Positions 18,396 through 28,550 of a stretch of 36,617 nt of DNA are shown piece by piece. This DNA comes from an uncultured bacterium (GTDB lineage Bacteria; Verrucomicrobiota; Kiritimatiellia; RFP12; UBA1067), in the NCBI GenBank assembly GCA_903935195.1, contig CAIZQW010000096.1, positions 1 through 36,617 of the forward strand. Direction: 5' to 3'. Position 1 is the stretch's first letter; every line of letters begins with the position of its first letter. The notes under the pieces are model-generated. The model worked only from the letters and a program-made list of their open reading frames with translations, made no database searches and was not told the DNA's origin. The position numbers and the translations under genes are program-made.

Positions 18396-18734
18396 TTACT
18401 CGTCAACGGTGAGCGAGTCCCCCACATGGAGGGAGGAGAGCGGAAGGAGGCCTGCCTCGGATTCGACAACACGACGTGCCCTCCAACCACCAGAGACCCA
18501 AAATCTTCCAGGTTGAACCTGTGGTGCAATCGCAGTGATCGTATTCTTTGAGTCTAGAAAAATGACATCAATTGCGAATCGCATGCCAAGTGTATGAATG
18601 GAGCTACAGGGATCGATGATCATTGCTGTGTCCGGGCCTAATGACTTTCGTCCCAAGAGGCCTTTCATGCGTGCGAAAAGGTTTTTGGCCACGAGCACCT
18701 GCTTCGCATAGATCAGCTGGTTATTTAAAATCAC
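18396..18734 (-). CDS. DUF192 family protein
   Basis: 'FARMKGLLGRKSL...AMIIDPCSSIHTLGMRFAIDVIFLDSKNTI' is the DUF192 signature. Confidence 0.85.
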   Translation of the reverse strand: MILNNQLIYAKQVLVAKNLFARMKGLLGRKSLGPDTAMIIDPCSSIHTLGMRFAIDVIFLDSKNTITAIAPQVQPGRFWVSGGWRARRVVESEAGLLPLSSLHVGDSLTVDE

Positions 18735-18756
18735 AGGTGCTCCTATTCTTGCTTTC

Positions 18757-18792
18757 TTCCATTATTCCAACCTTCCACTATTCCTTTATTCC
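18757..18792. repeat. Degenerate short-word repeat TTCCATTATTCCAACCTTCCACTATTCCTTTATTCC
   Basis: Consecutive TTCC(A)xTA-like words; shares the 12-mer TTCCACTATTCC with 28564-28575. Confidence 0.6.
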
Positions 18793-18793
18793 T

Positions 18794-19879
18794 CTAAAGA
18801 ATAAGCATGCAGTCGCCATAACTAAAGAATCGGTACTGCTGTCTGATCGCCTCTTGATAAGCTTTAAAAATGAGCTCGCGTCCAGCTAGTGCACTCACCA
18901 TCATGATGAGTGTGGATTGCGGGAGATGGAAATTCGTGAGCATGGCATCCACCACCTTAAAGGAGTAAGGCGGATAAATAAAGATCGAACTCGCGCCCTC
19001 AGTTGCGACAACACTTCCGTTATTCGCAGACGCCACGGTTTCCAAAGTCCGGACGGTCGTACTCCCAACTGCGACAACACGGCCCCCCTTTTCTTTGCAG
19101 TGCTGAACGGCCTCGGCAGTATCCTTTGACACTGAGTAGCGTTCAGGATCCATCTTATGGCTTTCAACTGTGTCGCACTTCACCGGCTTGAACGTCCCTG
19201 GTCCAACATGCAATGTCACGGTAGCACGTTTGATGCCCTTTGCCTCTAACGCTTCAAAGATCGCATCGTTAAAATGAAGTCCGGCAGTCGGGGCGGCAAC
19301 AGCACCCACCTCTCGGGCATAGATGGTCTGATAGCGTTCACGATCTGCTCTCTCCTTCGCGGGATCCCCTTTACGCCGGATATAAGGTGGGACTGGGGTC
19401 TGTCCAAACTGATGGAGAAGCTCCATGAGGGGGCGCTGGACATGGAAAAGAACCGTGCAGACCCCCTCCCCTGTGCGTTCAAGGATCTCGGCTTTAATCT
19501 GCCCCTCTGCAAAGTGCGCTACAAGGCCAGCGCGTACCCCACGGCCTGAACCGCTGATACAGGACCAACAGGTGGTTTCGAGAGTAGCGTATTTTTCATC
19601 TGCTCCAACAGGCAAGGGCAAAGGGTCCGTCAAGAGCAACTCAACCGCGCCTCCTGTGTCAGCCCATACCCCTTGCAGGCGGGCTGGAAAAACCTTTGTG
19701 TCATTCAGGACGAGCAGGTCCTTGGCTGTCAAATACTCGGGTAAGTCGCGCACCAGTCGATGTTCAATAGCCCTCGTCTCCCGATGGAGCACCATCATGC
19801 GAGACATCCCCCTCATCGGCAGGGGTTCCTGGGCAATCAATTCCTGAGGGAGGTCATAATAAAAGTCGGAGGTTAGCAT
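18794..19879 (-). CDS. queA: S-adenosylmethionine:tRNA ribosyltransferase-isomerase
   Basis: 'DFYYDLPQELIAQEPLPMRGMSRMMVL', 'PTAGLHFNDAIFEAL', 'VTLHVGPGTFKPV' motifs. Confidence 0.95.
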   Translation of the reverse strand: MLTSDFYYDLPQELIAQEPLPMRGMSRMMVLHRETRAIEHRLVRDLPEYLTAKDLLVLNDTKVFPARLQGVWADTGGAVELLLTDPLPLPVGADEKYATLETTCWSCISGSGRGVRAGLVAHFAEGQIKAEILERTGEGVCTVLFHVQRPLMELLHQFGQTPVPPYIRRKGDPAKERADRERYQTIYAREVGAVAAPTAGLHFNDAIFEALEAKGIKRATVTLHVGPGTFKPVKCDTVESHKMDPERYSVSKDTAEAVQHCKEKGGRVVAVGSTTVRTLETVASANNGSVVATEGASSIFIYPPYSFKVVDAMLTNFHLPQSTLIMMVSALAGRELIFKAYQEAIRQQYRFFSYGDCMLIL

Positions 19880-19883
19880 ACAA

Positions 19884-21170
19884 TCACTTTAGTTGAGGGG
19901 ACGATTCGATCCAACCCCGCTGTCCGTTGGCATCAACACGCTTCCAGTGACCCGCGGTTTCCAGAGGAACAACCGTTGTGTCAGGCTGAAGCACAAAGAG
20001 GGTTTTTGCACTCGTCGAGGGTGCAAAGCGTACCATGGTTCGCTCATGGATTTCAAGCGTTTGATGGACAGAAGAGCGACGGGCATAGAAACCCAGCACC
20101 AGCCCAAGAACCGTCACAACGACGGCAAGGAGAATGCCGAAACGGGTATGCGGCCCCTTCAACTGAAAAAAGAGGAAACAGGCCAACAAGAAGCCCCCAG
20201 CAGGAATCAGCAACGGAAGATAGTCCTGCAACTCTTTATTCACCTGTTCCAGAAGAACCCCCTGCCCTGTCGCAGAAGGACTGCGCAAAACAAGCGAGCC
20301 TGTTTCAATCACGCGCACGGTCGACACAACAGACTGTGCCGATTTTTCAGTAAATCTGATTTTGAAGGGGCCTGCTTTCGTAACCTCAAAGGTCCGCGTT
20401 TCCGGGTTAAAGTAGGAGAAGCTAATCTCGCCGATCTCAACTGCGTTCGTCGCCTGCGGAATAAAGATCTGCTCCGTACGCAAGAGGGCCATCTCCCGCG
20501 TCAGCTCTTTGAGCGGATAAATCTTAAAACCTGCGGCTCTCCTAGGAACAGGGGCCATTGCGGGCCGCAAGTCCCCTTCCCCTTGGAGCGTGGTGGAGAG
20601 GGTCAATATGTCCCCGGGCTGTGCCGTTAAAGATGAGAGTTGAGCCGAGAGGGTAAATTTTCCGACTGCACCACTGAAATCACTCGGTTTACCTGCCTCC
20701 GGAACCGCTTGAATCTTAAGGATAAAGGGTTCGACTTCACACTGTACGCCTCGTGATGCGTAGGAAGAGAAGAAAGCGTTTCCTTTGCGTTCAAGAATCT
20801 GGCATTGCAGACGCGTCCTTACAAGATGGTCCCCGACCCCGGTCGCTTGTCCGACGGCCTTGAAGCGAATCACATCTACGATTGTCTTGCCATTATCCAG
20901 CTGGCGTTGAATCTTGGGAAGAGGTTCAAAACTGCCGAGGCGAAAGAGTTGCTCATTCGCCGTAAAGCTCGTAAACTGCAAATCTTGAGCCTCGCAACCT
21001 ACTGAGAGCTCAAGCTCAAAACAGAGATCAAAGGATTGGTTGACAAAAATATGTCCGGGATTTGTGAAAAATCTGGCGGTGCGAATCTCCGCAGCCCGGG
21101 CCACCAGTGAAGAGCAAAAGCAGATCAGGAGGAGCAGATAACATGGAAGACGTAAACAAAGCTGACTCAT
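19884..21170 (-). CDS. BatD-like protein with C-terminal SH3-like domain
   Basis: Signal peptide, BatD-like beta domains, TM segment, then 'TMVRFAPSTSAKTLFVLQPDTTVVPLETAGHWKRVDANGQRGWIESS' (bacterial SH3-like). Confidence 0.65.
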   Translation of the reverse strand: MSQLCLRLPCYLLLLICFCSSLVARAAEIRTARFFTNPGHIFVNQSFDLCFELELSVGCEAQDLQFTSFTANEQLFRLGSFEPLPKIQRQLDNGKTIVDVIRFKAVGQATGVGDHLVRTRLQCQILERKGNAFFSSYASRGVQCEVEPFILKIQAVPEAGKPSDFSGAVGKFTLSAQLSSLTAQPGDILTLSTTLQGEGDLRPAMAPVPRRAAGFKIYPLKELTREMALLRTEQIFIPQATNAVEIGEISFSYFNPETRTFEVTKAGPFKIRFTEKSAQSVVSTVRVIETGSLVLRSPSATGQGVLLEQVNKELQDYLPLLIPAGGFLLACFLFFQLKGPHTRFGILLAVVVTVLGLVLGFYARRSSVHQTLEIHERTMVRFAPSTSAKTLFVLQPDTTVVPLETAGHWKRVDANGQRGWIESSPQLK

Positions 21171-21769
21171 AAGACCTCCTGTAATACTGTAACAATAACG
21201 GAGGCTGCAAAGATCACGGTTGTCACCCCGCCCACGAACATGCCTGTCTCAGAAAGGCTCGCCAAGGTATGAATATTATGATGGCGCATCAGCAGACGCA
21301 GGAAGAGTCCGCCCCAGAAGAGTGTCCACGCTACCAAGGCAATCCAGACACGCACCTGGCAGGGCAATGAGTAGTGCCAGAAGAGTGCTGTTCTCACCCA
21401 CGGCAACTCCTTACGTTGTTGCCCGCTTTGCTTTGATAGCGCGGCCAAGAGCCCCTGCTTGATCTCGGGAGTACTTCCCACATATCGCTCAGCCCTCAAA
21501 AAAGTATTCATCGCCTTTGATGACTCTCCAGCCATGACATAGGAGGCGCCGAGATTCATCAGCAAAGGTGCGGTGACCACACCCTCTGCGACCAAGCGTT
21601 CGTAGGTTAAGGCCGCTTTCCCAAACTCTTCTGGCTTGCTCGCTGAACTCGCCTGGGCATTCGCCTGCTCCCAGAGGAACTGCCGTGTCGCATATTCGGC
21701 ATGCAAAGGGGAGACGCTCGCGAAAATTATTCCAAGCAAGAGATGTGAGAGAACATTCTTCATCCGCAT
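21167..21769 (-). CDS. BatE-like TPR membrane protein
   Basis: TPR-like 'AALTYERLVAEGVVTAPLLMNLGASYVMAGESSKAMNTFLRAERY', two TM helices, overlaps neighbouring Bat genes. Confidence 0.65.
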   Translation of the reverse strand: MRMKNVLSHLLLGIIFASVSPLHAEYATRQFLWEQANAQASSASKPEEFGKAALTYERLVAEGVVTAPLLMNLGASYVMAGESSKAMNTFLRAERYVGSTPEIKQGLLAALSKQSGQQRKELPWVRTALFWHYSLPCQVRVWIALVAWTLFWGGLFLRLLMRHHNIHTLASLSETGMFVGGVTTVIFAASVIVTVLQEVL

Positions 21770-23694
21770 TTCTCCACCTCCTTGTCTATTTTTTTCAGTG
21801 TTTCTGCCAATACTTTCGCGCTTTGAGCAAGGGGCTCGGAGGCATCTGGACGATACAACGACTCCTCCAGTTGAATCAACAGCGTTTGGAGCTCTTGTGC
21901 AAGCCCTTCAGAAACCCCATGGGAAATCAAGGCCACAGCCGCATCACTGGGGGTCAAAGCCATCCCTGAAACTAATCCAAGCCGTTCTGCAAGATAACAG
22001 CGTACGGCCTGGATAAAGGCTGCTGGCGTCTTTGCCTTGTGACACGCCACACGTGAACGCCGCAGGGCTCCTGATGTCCGGTTATACGTGCGAAGATTAA
22101 CAAGCAATCGCCGAAAAGGGTTACTCACCAGCACCAACAGGCATGCAAGAGGCCCCGTCACGAAGAGTAGCAACATTGTTTGTCCCGAGGGCCATAGCAT
22201 ATCATTCTTCTTGGCAAGCGGAACAACTGTCATGCCACAGGGCAAGATCTCCTGGGCCTCCTGAAGCCCCTTCTCGTCAGTCAGCGGACCGCTCGTCGTT
22301 GCAATCTGCGTGGTCGGCTTGGCTTGCAGCGGAAGGGGCTGTGTTGTCAGAATTTCGTATGCCCGACGTTCGGAGTTATAGTATCCGATCTTGATTGGGG
22401 GAAACTCCAGCGTGCCTTCACGCAGGGGACGGACCTGATAGGTAAAGCGTTTACCATTAGCCAGTGTCTCAGCTTTCACATTCTCATCATAGATTCTGAA
22501 ATCTCTCGTCAGCGCAGATTGAAGCCCCAGAACCGGCGTTCGCATATTCGAAATACTGACCCTCCCTGTGACCTCGAGCGTCAATGTGAGCGGGTCACCT
22601 ACCTTACATGTACTTGCATCCAGCGCGGCCCTCGCTTCCACATTCCGACCCACTGCGCCGATGAAGCACTCGGGGCGCCCCTCGTCCGGTGGGGGCGTCA
22701 CACGCACTGTGACCGCAGGGCCGATCGTATAGATCTCTTGCGGAATCGCCTGATGCGCTTCATTCACCCCTGTAATGATCTTTCCCTTGAAGGTCAGGGG
22801 GCCAAAAGTAAACTCCCCCTCTTTGCTGGCGACATAGTTGAGTGTCAGCGTATACTCCCTATACGATTTGCCATTGATCTGTTTACGTGCCGCCGGCAGA
22901 CGGAAGCGGATGGGACGTGGCTGAAACGGATCTCCACCTAAGAAAGCACCGAGGTTCATCGCATCTCGACTCATATAGTTATTCAGTGTAAAGCAGGGCT
23001 GGCGTCCAGTCTGGTCAATCAGCCCATTCAACAGCTGATTCAAGTCTGGCCCTTTCAATCCTGGCTCCTGCTGGCGGTTAAGCTCAAGGAAATCGACGCT
23101 CAGATTCGGAGGTAAATTACCAAAGAGCGGCTCATTCTCTTTTGCAAACGGTTCTGGCAGATCAGCCACTGCCACAGTGAGTGTCACGGTAAAAGGCTCT
23201 TCCACAAGAATAGCCGTGGAGGAGGCAGAAACTTTCGCAAGGACAGCATCTTGGCGCTCTATCCCTGTTACCTCAACGAAAACCCCTTCATTCTGATAGG
23301 TCTTCGCGCCAACCTTGACGCGGATAGGACCAGACAGGAATCGTCCCTTTTCCAACGGTTTAATCTGATAAGCGAAGATACGTCCTTGGTAGATCTCTCG
23401 CTTCACGCGCCCATTGATAACCGAAAAACTCGACCGGCTGTTACTATGGGAGCCGAGAAATTGTATCTCCGCCTTTGACAGGGAAGAAAGATCAGGGGCT
23501 GACACGCCTTGGTCAGCCCCATCCAAAATAATATTGATGTTGAAGCTCTCGCCCAGATAAATCGCCTGGCGGGAGACCTGAACATTGAGCGTCACCTCTG
23601 CAGCTAGTACGGAAGAGAATGAAAAGAAGAAAAGCAGAGAGGCAACAGCCAGTCTCTGCAAAAGCACACTGTACGTCGTACGTAGCACTTTCAT
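21760..23694 (-). CDS. batD: BatD family protein (oxygen-tolerance)
   Basis: 'VTLNVQVSRQAIYLGESFNINIILDGADQ...PDLSSL', 'FIGAVGRNVEARAALDASTCKVGDPLTLTLEVTG'; located in a Bat operon. Confidence 0.85.
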   Translation of the reverse strand: MKVLRTTYSVLLQRLAVASLLFFFSFSSVLAAEVTLNVQVSRQAIYLGESFNINIILDGADQGVSAPDLSSLSKAEIQFLGSHSNSRSSFSVINGRVKREIYQGRIFAYQIKPLEKGRFLSGPIRVKVGAKTYQNEGVFVEVTGIERQDAVLAKVSASSTAILVEEPFTVTLTVAVADLPEPFAKENEPLFGNLPPNLSVDFLELNRQQEPGLKGPDLNQLLNGLIDQTGRQPCFTLNNYMSRDAMNLGAFLGGDPFQPRPIRFRLPAARKQINGKSYREYTLTLNYVASKEGEFTFGPLTFKGKIITGVNEAHQAIPQEIYTIGPAVTVRVTPPPDEGRPECFIGAVGRNVEARAALDASTCKVGDPLTLTLEVTGRVSISNMRTPVLGLQSALTRDFRIYDENVKAETLANGKRFTYQVRPLREGTLEFPPIKIGYYNSERRAYEILTTQPLPLQAKPTTQIATTSGPLTDEKGLQEAQEILPCGMTVVPLAKKNDMLWPSGQTMLLLFVTGPLACLLVLVSNPFRRLLVNLRTYNRTSGALRRSRVACHKAKTPAAFIQAVRCYLAERLGLVSGMALTPSDAAVALISHGVSEGLAQELQTLLIQLEESLYRPDASEPLAQSAKVLAETLKKIDKEVEKCG

Positions 23695-23762
23695 CTTTTC
23701 ACTTTCATTTTTCCTACACCTTTAAAAGTTTTTCAACTAATTAAACGAATTTGGCTAATTGG

Positions 23763-23853
23763 AATTCGTTCGATTCGTTTAATTCGTTGATAAAGAACTG
23801 GTTTGTTTCTTCCCGTTCTCCCACTGCCAACTGGTACTGCCAACTGCCACTTT
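23763..23853. repeat. Two adjoining degenerate repeat blocks: ATTCGTTCGATTCGTTTAATTCGTT and ACTGCCAACTGGTACTGCCAACTGCCACT
   Basis: Repeated ATTCGTT and ACTGCCA/ACTG words in the gap between batD and the batB-like gene. Confidence 0.6.
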
Positions 23854-26438
23854 TACCAATCCCTTTCCGAGGGTGACATCGGAAGGCGGTTCATCCGCTC
23901 CTTCTTCTCGTTTTCACGCTCTTTTTCGCGTTCAAGAGCTCGGCGCAACAATTCTTGGACATCCTTAGGAGCTTCATCTTTCTTCTTCTCTTGTTGTTCC
24001 TGTTGCTGTTCTTGCTGCTGTTGCTGCTCTTGTTTTTGCTGCTCTTGCTGTTGCTGCTGATCTTGTTGCTTATTCTGATCCTGTTGCTGTTGGTCTTGTT
24101 GCTGATCCTGCTGCTGTTGATTCTGGGAGCTGCTCGGATTCTTCGGAAGAAGGTCACGAATTTCGAGAAGATTCTTCAAAGCCTGCTGCTTCAACCCCAG
24201 ACGATCAATTGCCTTAGTCTTTGGATCGAGTATCTCCTCTTGCAACTTTTCGGTATGCGTTGCAAGCTCTTGTATCTTAGCCTGATCTTCCGCCTTGAAG
24301 GGGGGCATATTCGTGTTGGACTTCGCCTGTTCGACGTATTGCTTGGCCCACTCAGGAAAACGCTGCGAAAAAAGCTTGGTCAACTGCAAGGTCTCAGGTT
24401 GCGTATCGCGTTCCTGCAGATAACGCGCCGCTAACTTTTTAATTGCATTGCTCTGACAGACAATATCCTCTTCCACCAGATTGGGTGGCGCTACGACAGC
24501 CTTCCACAACTGATAGACCGCAGGTTCAGATTGAGCGACCTCACCCACAGACTCCGGAAGCAGATCCGCCAATGCCTCCGAAGAGCCCTTCATCATGTCC
24601 CGTGTCAATTCAACCTGTTGAAGAACCTGAGCTTGCTGTTGCTGATTTGTCACAGCCTGTATGACCTGCTGCTTTAAGGGTATCCAGAGATCAGCCTGTT
24701 TCTCCTGGCGCACACTTAAGGCATCCGCCAAGCGAACCATCTCAGGGGCTTCGTTTGTAAAGAGGCTGTAGGACTCGTCCATCAGTTTTCGCTGCTCTTT
24801 CAACATCCTCCCGAGCAGTTGGTCCGATGTCGTCTTTTCATGTTCCTTTAAAACTTTTGCAATATGCGCAGACTCCCTGGCTTCGGGGAGAGGCCAGGCC
24901 GCGCGAGAGAAATTCTGATTGCAGCGTTCATCCTTCGGAGCTTCACGCAAGGCGAGCTGAAAGCCCATCGCTGCATCTTTTAAGGCGTCATATTTAGCAG
25001 CAGGGTCCTCAGCTCCTTTTCCCTTGGCCTGCTCCATCTGAAGTTTCGCCATCAACTCTCCCGCCCGGGCCACAAACTTCTTGGAAGCGAGCAGCGGACG
25101 CACTGTTTCCAAACATTTGTCTGTGTTCTTGGCTTGGTAATACGAGTAGGCGGCGTTATAGCGATACCGGTCGGCCTCATCTTTGTCCGCGCCACGGGCA
25201 GCTGAGAGGAAGCCTTCCGCTGCCTCGCGATATTTACCCTGCTTAAGCCATGCCTGAGCGACACGGGCGCCATCCCTTCCGGGCGCGACAACAATCGGAG
25301 GTGGCGCATTGGTACTCCCCTGTCCTGATGCCTGTGCAGCAAGATTGGAGGTCTGCGCCTGCGCAAAGCCACTCAACAAAACAAGCAATGCCGCGGAGGC
25401 CAGAGGTTGTGCCCGACGAATAGCCCCGGTCAGCCTTCCACGGCTGAACCACGCGGCAACAAGCAAGACCAACAAGGCAGGGAATAAGAACCATTGATAA
25501 CGCTCTTGGATGCGATTGAGCATCGTCTCCTGCTGTTGCTTGGTGGCAACCTGCGCCAGATGATTACGATAGATCGAACCCAACGTGGTATGAGCAGTGC
25601 CTGCTGTGCGCAACGGGATATAGTAACCGTTTGAAGCCTTTGCAATAGCCGCCAGGGTTTCATCCATCAGTTTCGTCGTGACGGTTGATCCTCTAAATTG
25701 GATGGACCCTTTTTTTGTCTCATCAGGAATGGTCGCACCAGCAATGTCGCCGATCCCAACGGTAAAGATCGGTATATTACGCGTAGCTGCTTCACGGGCC
25801 GCATCCAAGGCGCCACCCTTCAAATCTTCGCCATCTGAGATAAGCAGAATCGCATTAAACTCATCCAAGGCAGGGTCTAGGGCTTCAAGACTCTTGCGAA
25901 TGGCGTCTCCGAGGTCAGTCTCGCCACGTGGCGCAGACTCCGGACCTGTTCCATCCAGCGCTTGTCTCAAAAAGGAATAGTCCGTGGTGAGGGGACAGAG
26001 CAGGGATCCCTTGTTGCGGAAGGCGAGCAACGCGGCTCGGTCACCCTTCAATTCATCGATCAAATCCATCAGGTCAGCCTTGGCACGGCCAAGACGATTG
26101 GGGTGCACATCCTGCGCCAGCATGGAACGCGAGACATCCAAGGCGATCACCAGATTCCGACCGCGGGTAAACACTTTCTCATCCCTCAGTCCCCATTGGG
26201 GACGTGCTGCAGCAAAAATAAGAGCTGTCAAACCAAAGAGGACCAAAACAAACTGCACAGTGAAACGTCCCTGCGTATGGACAGGCATCAGCTTAGCTTG
26301 AAGCGCGGGTGATATCAGACGCGAGAGCCCGGCACGTGAGCGTCTGAAGAGCCAGACCCACAAGATTCCGATAACCGGAATTAATGAGAGGAGCAAGAGC
26401 AAATATGGATAAGCAAATCTCATAATTTTTTCAAACAA
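23853..26438 (-). CDS. BatB-like vWA protein fused to TPR region and Gln-rich C-terminus (BatB/BatC-like)
   Basis: 'NLVIALDVSRSMLAQDVHPNRLGRAKADLMDLIDEL' vWA MIDAS motif; TPR-like segment; QDQQQ-rich tail. Confidence 0.85.
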   Translation of the reverse strand: MFEKIMRFAYPYLLLLLSLIPVIGILWVWLFRRSRAGLSRLISPALQAKLMPVHTQGRFTVQFVLVLFGLTALIFAAARPQWGLRDEKVFTRGRNLVIALDVSRSMLAQDVHPNRLGRAKADLMDLIDELKGDRAALLAFRNKGSLLCPLTTDYSFLRQALDGTGPESAPRGETDLGDAIRKSLEALDPALDEFNAILLISDGEDLKGGALDAAREAATRNIPIFTVGIGDIAGATIPDETKKGSIQFRGSTVTTKLMDETLAAIAKASNGYYIPLRTAGTAHTTLGSIYRNHLAQVATKQQQETMLNRIQERYQWFLFPALLVLLVAAWFSRGRLTGAIRRAQPLASAALLVLLSGFAQAQTSNLAAQASGQGSTNAPPPIVVAPGRDGARVAQAWLKQGKYREAAEGFLSAARGADKDEADRYRYNAAYSYYQAKNTDKCLETVRPLLASKKFVARAGELMAKLQMEQAKGKGAEDPAAKYDALKDAAMGFQLALREAPKDERCNQNFSRAAWPLPEARESAHIAKVLKEHEKTTSDQLLGRMLKEQRKLMDESYSLFTNEAPEMVRLADALSVRQEKQADLWIPLKQQVIQAVTNQQQQAQVLQQVELTRDMMKGSSEALADLLPESVGEVAQSEPAVYQLWKAVVAPPNLVEEDIVCQSNAIKKLAARYLQERDTQPETLQLTKLFSQRFPEWAKQYVEQAKSNTNMPPFKAEDQAKIQELATHTEKLQEEILDPKTKAIDRLGLKQQALKNLLEIRDLLPKNPSSSQNQQQQDQQQDQQQQDQNKQQDQQQQQEQQKQEQQQQQEQQQEQQEKKKDEAPKDVQELLRRALEREKERENEKKERMNRLPMSPSERDW
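23988..24126. repeat. Trinucleotide microsatellite encoding Gln/Asp/Glu/Lys-rich low-complexity segment
   Basis: Runs of TTG/CTG/TGC triplets on + strand; protein QNQQQQDQQQDQQQQDQNKQQDQQQQQEQQKQEQQQQQEQQQEQQEKKK. Confidence 0.9.
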
Positions 26439-26447
26439 AGCACTTCA

Positions 26448-27482
26448 TCAGAGTAAACGACGCGTCAGAGCCATGTGCAACGTGATTGCGAGAACAATCA
26501 GTGCGGCACCCCATAAAAGATAGTCCACGAAATGTTCGTTGTAACGTTCATAGACGTCTCGATTAACCTTGGTCGTCTCCAGTTTGGAAACCTCCTCAAG
26601 CGCACGCTTTAAACCTTCATTGTCGCGAACATTAAAATAGCGTCCTTGGGTCTTTTCAGCAATGGACTTGAGTTGGGGCTCATTAAAGGCGAGTTTCATG
26701 TACCCGACACTCTGACGCCCAAATATATCACGGGTGCGGAACGGCGTTTGACTGCTATTGCTCCCGACGCCGATCGTATAGACCCGTACCCCTAGCTTCC
26801 CGGCTGCCTCAGCTGCCTGGTCGGGCTGGATAATGCCCGTATTGGATTCACCATCGGAGAGGAGTATCACAATACGCGTTTTGGGTTCAGCATCCTGGAG
26901 GCGGGCAAGACCTGTCGAGAGGCCATCGCCTATCGCAGTCATCGTCTCCTCCTGATCCACAGGTCTTCCTTGATCGTCCAGTCGGTTCTTCGGAATCTCT
27001 ACGCCCTTCAAGACATGTGACAGCGCACGATGGTCCGCGGTGAGTGGCGCACGCGTGGAAGCATAGCCGCCGAAGGTCACCAGTCCGATCAGGTCATCAG
27101 GGCGCTTACTGATAAAGGTGGCAAACATCTCCTTTACAACATCGAGACGGGGCTTATCCATTTCAGGAGAGAGGTCGAGCGCCTCCATTGAGCCTGAGAC
27201 ATCGACGATCATCTCGATTGCGATTGAATTGACTGAACGATGTTCACGCGTGAGTGTTGTGCGAGGACGTGCGACAGCGATAATGAGGAGCAGGGCCGCC
27301 AGCAGGAAGAGCGCGGGCAAGAGCCTCGCAATCGCCACACGCCAGCCCGCTGTGTTGGCTGGCAGGCGACTGGCAGGCGCGAACAAGACGCCTGACTTGT
27401 TTCCTGTACGATAGAGCCGCCAGGCGGCGATCGCCCACGGGATCAGGAGCACAAAGGCTAAAGGTGTGGCAAAATTAAACAT
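26448..27482 (-). CDS. batA: BatA-like vWA domain protein
   Basis: 'IEMIVDVSGSMEALDLSPEMDKPRLDVVKEMFATFISKRPDDLIGLVTFGGYASTRAPLTADH', TM helices at both ends. Confidence 0.88.
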   Translation of the reverse strand: MFNFATPLAFVLLIPWAIAAWRLYRTGNKSGVLFAPASRLPANTAGWRVAIARLLPALFLLAALLLIIAVARPRTTLTREHRSVNSIAIEMIVDVSGSMEALDLSPEMDKPRLDVVKEMFATFISKRPDDLIGLVTFGGYASTRAPLTADHRALSHVLKGVEIPKNRLDDQGRPVDQEETMTAIGDGLSTGLARLQDAEPKTRIVILLSDGESNTGIIQPDQAAEAAGKLGVRVYTIGVGSNSSQTPFRTRDIFGRQSVGYMKLAFNEPQLKSIAEKTQGRYFNVRDNEGLKRALEEVSKLETTKVNRDVYERYNEHFVDYLLWGAALIVLAITLHMALTRRLL

Positions 27483-27487
27483 AGCAA

Positions 27488-28435
27488 TTAATTCTTGGCT
27501 GTTGCTGCAGGAGAAGCTGAGGAGGGTGTTGCCATCTGGCGGGAATCATCCTCGATGTAACGCTTCGCCTTTTGAGTCGCATCCTCGGCCATGGCAAGGG
27601 TCGCCTCTTGGCCTGCAAACTTGACCAGATCTGCAGACTCGAGGAAGGTTTGTAATTGAGCAAGGACCTCCCGCTTGAAAAGTGGATGTTTTGCAGCAGC
27701 TAGCAAAAATTCCTGCGTCGTCTGTTCCGGGGCATGAATGCCATGCGTACGTTCAATATAGCGACGGACCACCATGGTCAGCTCAACATAGAAATCCTTA
27801 TAAAGTCCTTTGCCGGGGAGGTTGCGACTAAGAAGGCGCTGAAGTTCGGCCCACGCGCGTTCAATCGGAGACATCTTATACTCCTTGACCCGGCGGGAAA
27901 TCTGGAGCAACCCATAGACAAGAGCGGCAAGGAGCAAAAGACCGAGGATCGCAACGAGTACCCAGATCGTCACGGTTTTTGCCGTAGGAGGAATCCACTC
28001 CGGTTTCAACGTCACCTCTGGATCTCCTGTCACAACAGGTCGAACCCCCTCTCCTGGAAAACGTACAGTCTTGGTCACAAAGGTTTGCCGGCGGGGCGGC
28101 GCGACACGTTGATCCAAGACCTCAACGGCGAAGGGGGCAAGCCGATACTTGGGCGCCACGGGTTCAGGAACAAGACGCCACTGATAACTCTGACGCGTCC
28201 GCTCATTGGCGGTCAGTGATTCCTGGGGGAAAAACTCCGCAAGGCTGAACCCCGAAAAACGTGACCGAAGGTCCGGCAGCACCACCTTCAGTGAGGCGGG
28301 AGCATCCACAACTAGCTTCAAGATGAGGTCCTCTGAGGGGGAGACCTTCTCAACGTCTGTTTCCAGCGTGATCTTAACTTCACCACTGAGCAACTCGTAA
28401 GTCGCGGCAGGGACAGAAGAACCGAGGAGTAACAT
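27488..28435 (-). CDS. DUF4381-like membrane protein of the Bat operon
   Basis: TM segment 'TVTIWVLVAILGLLLLAALVYGLL' with 'ELTMVVRRYIERTHGIHAPEQTTQEFLLAA'. The track ORF reaches 28582, but that extension reads through an intergenic-type inverted repeat, so I prefer the start MLLLGSSVPAATYELL (28435). Confidence 0.65.
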   Translation of the reverse strand: MLLLGSSVPAATYELLSGEVKITLETDVEKVSPSEDLILKLVVDAPASLKVVLPDLRSRFSGFSLAEFFPQESLTANERTRQSYQWRLVPEPVAPKYRLAPFAVEVLDQRVAPPRRQTFVTKTVRFPGEGVRPVVTGDPEVTLKPEWIPPTAKTVTIWVLVAILGLLLLAALVYGLLQISRRVKEYKMSPIERAWAELQRLLSRNLPGKGLYKDFYVELTMVVRRYIERTHGIHAPEQTTQEFLLAAAKHPLFKREVLAQLQTFLESADLVKFAGQEATLAMAEDATQKAKRYIEDDSRQMATPSSASPAATAKN

Positions 28436-28479
28436 CCCAACAAGAAAAATCACTTGCTTATAGCTGAATATGTTTTTTA

Positions 28480-28550
28480 CGCACAAAGACACAAGGCCAC
28501 AAAGAAATTCGATGTTGATTCTCTTCTTTGTGCCTTTGTGGCTTTGTGCG
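28480..28550. repeat. Imperfect inverted repeat, 27-nt arms (CGCACAAAGACACAAGGCCACAAAGAA / TTCTTTGTGCCTTTGTGGCTTTGTGCG)
   Basis: Arms 28480-28506 and 28524-28550 are complementary at 24 of 27 positions by hand alignment. Confidence 0.85.

Noticed and set aside
23955-24434. Poly-Leu 'membrane' ORF and poly-Cys/Ser ORF (23803-24060) on the plus strand
   Set aside because: They are translations of the CAA/CAG microsatellite's complement in other frames; artefacts of the Gln-rich repeat.
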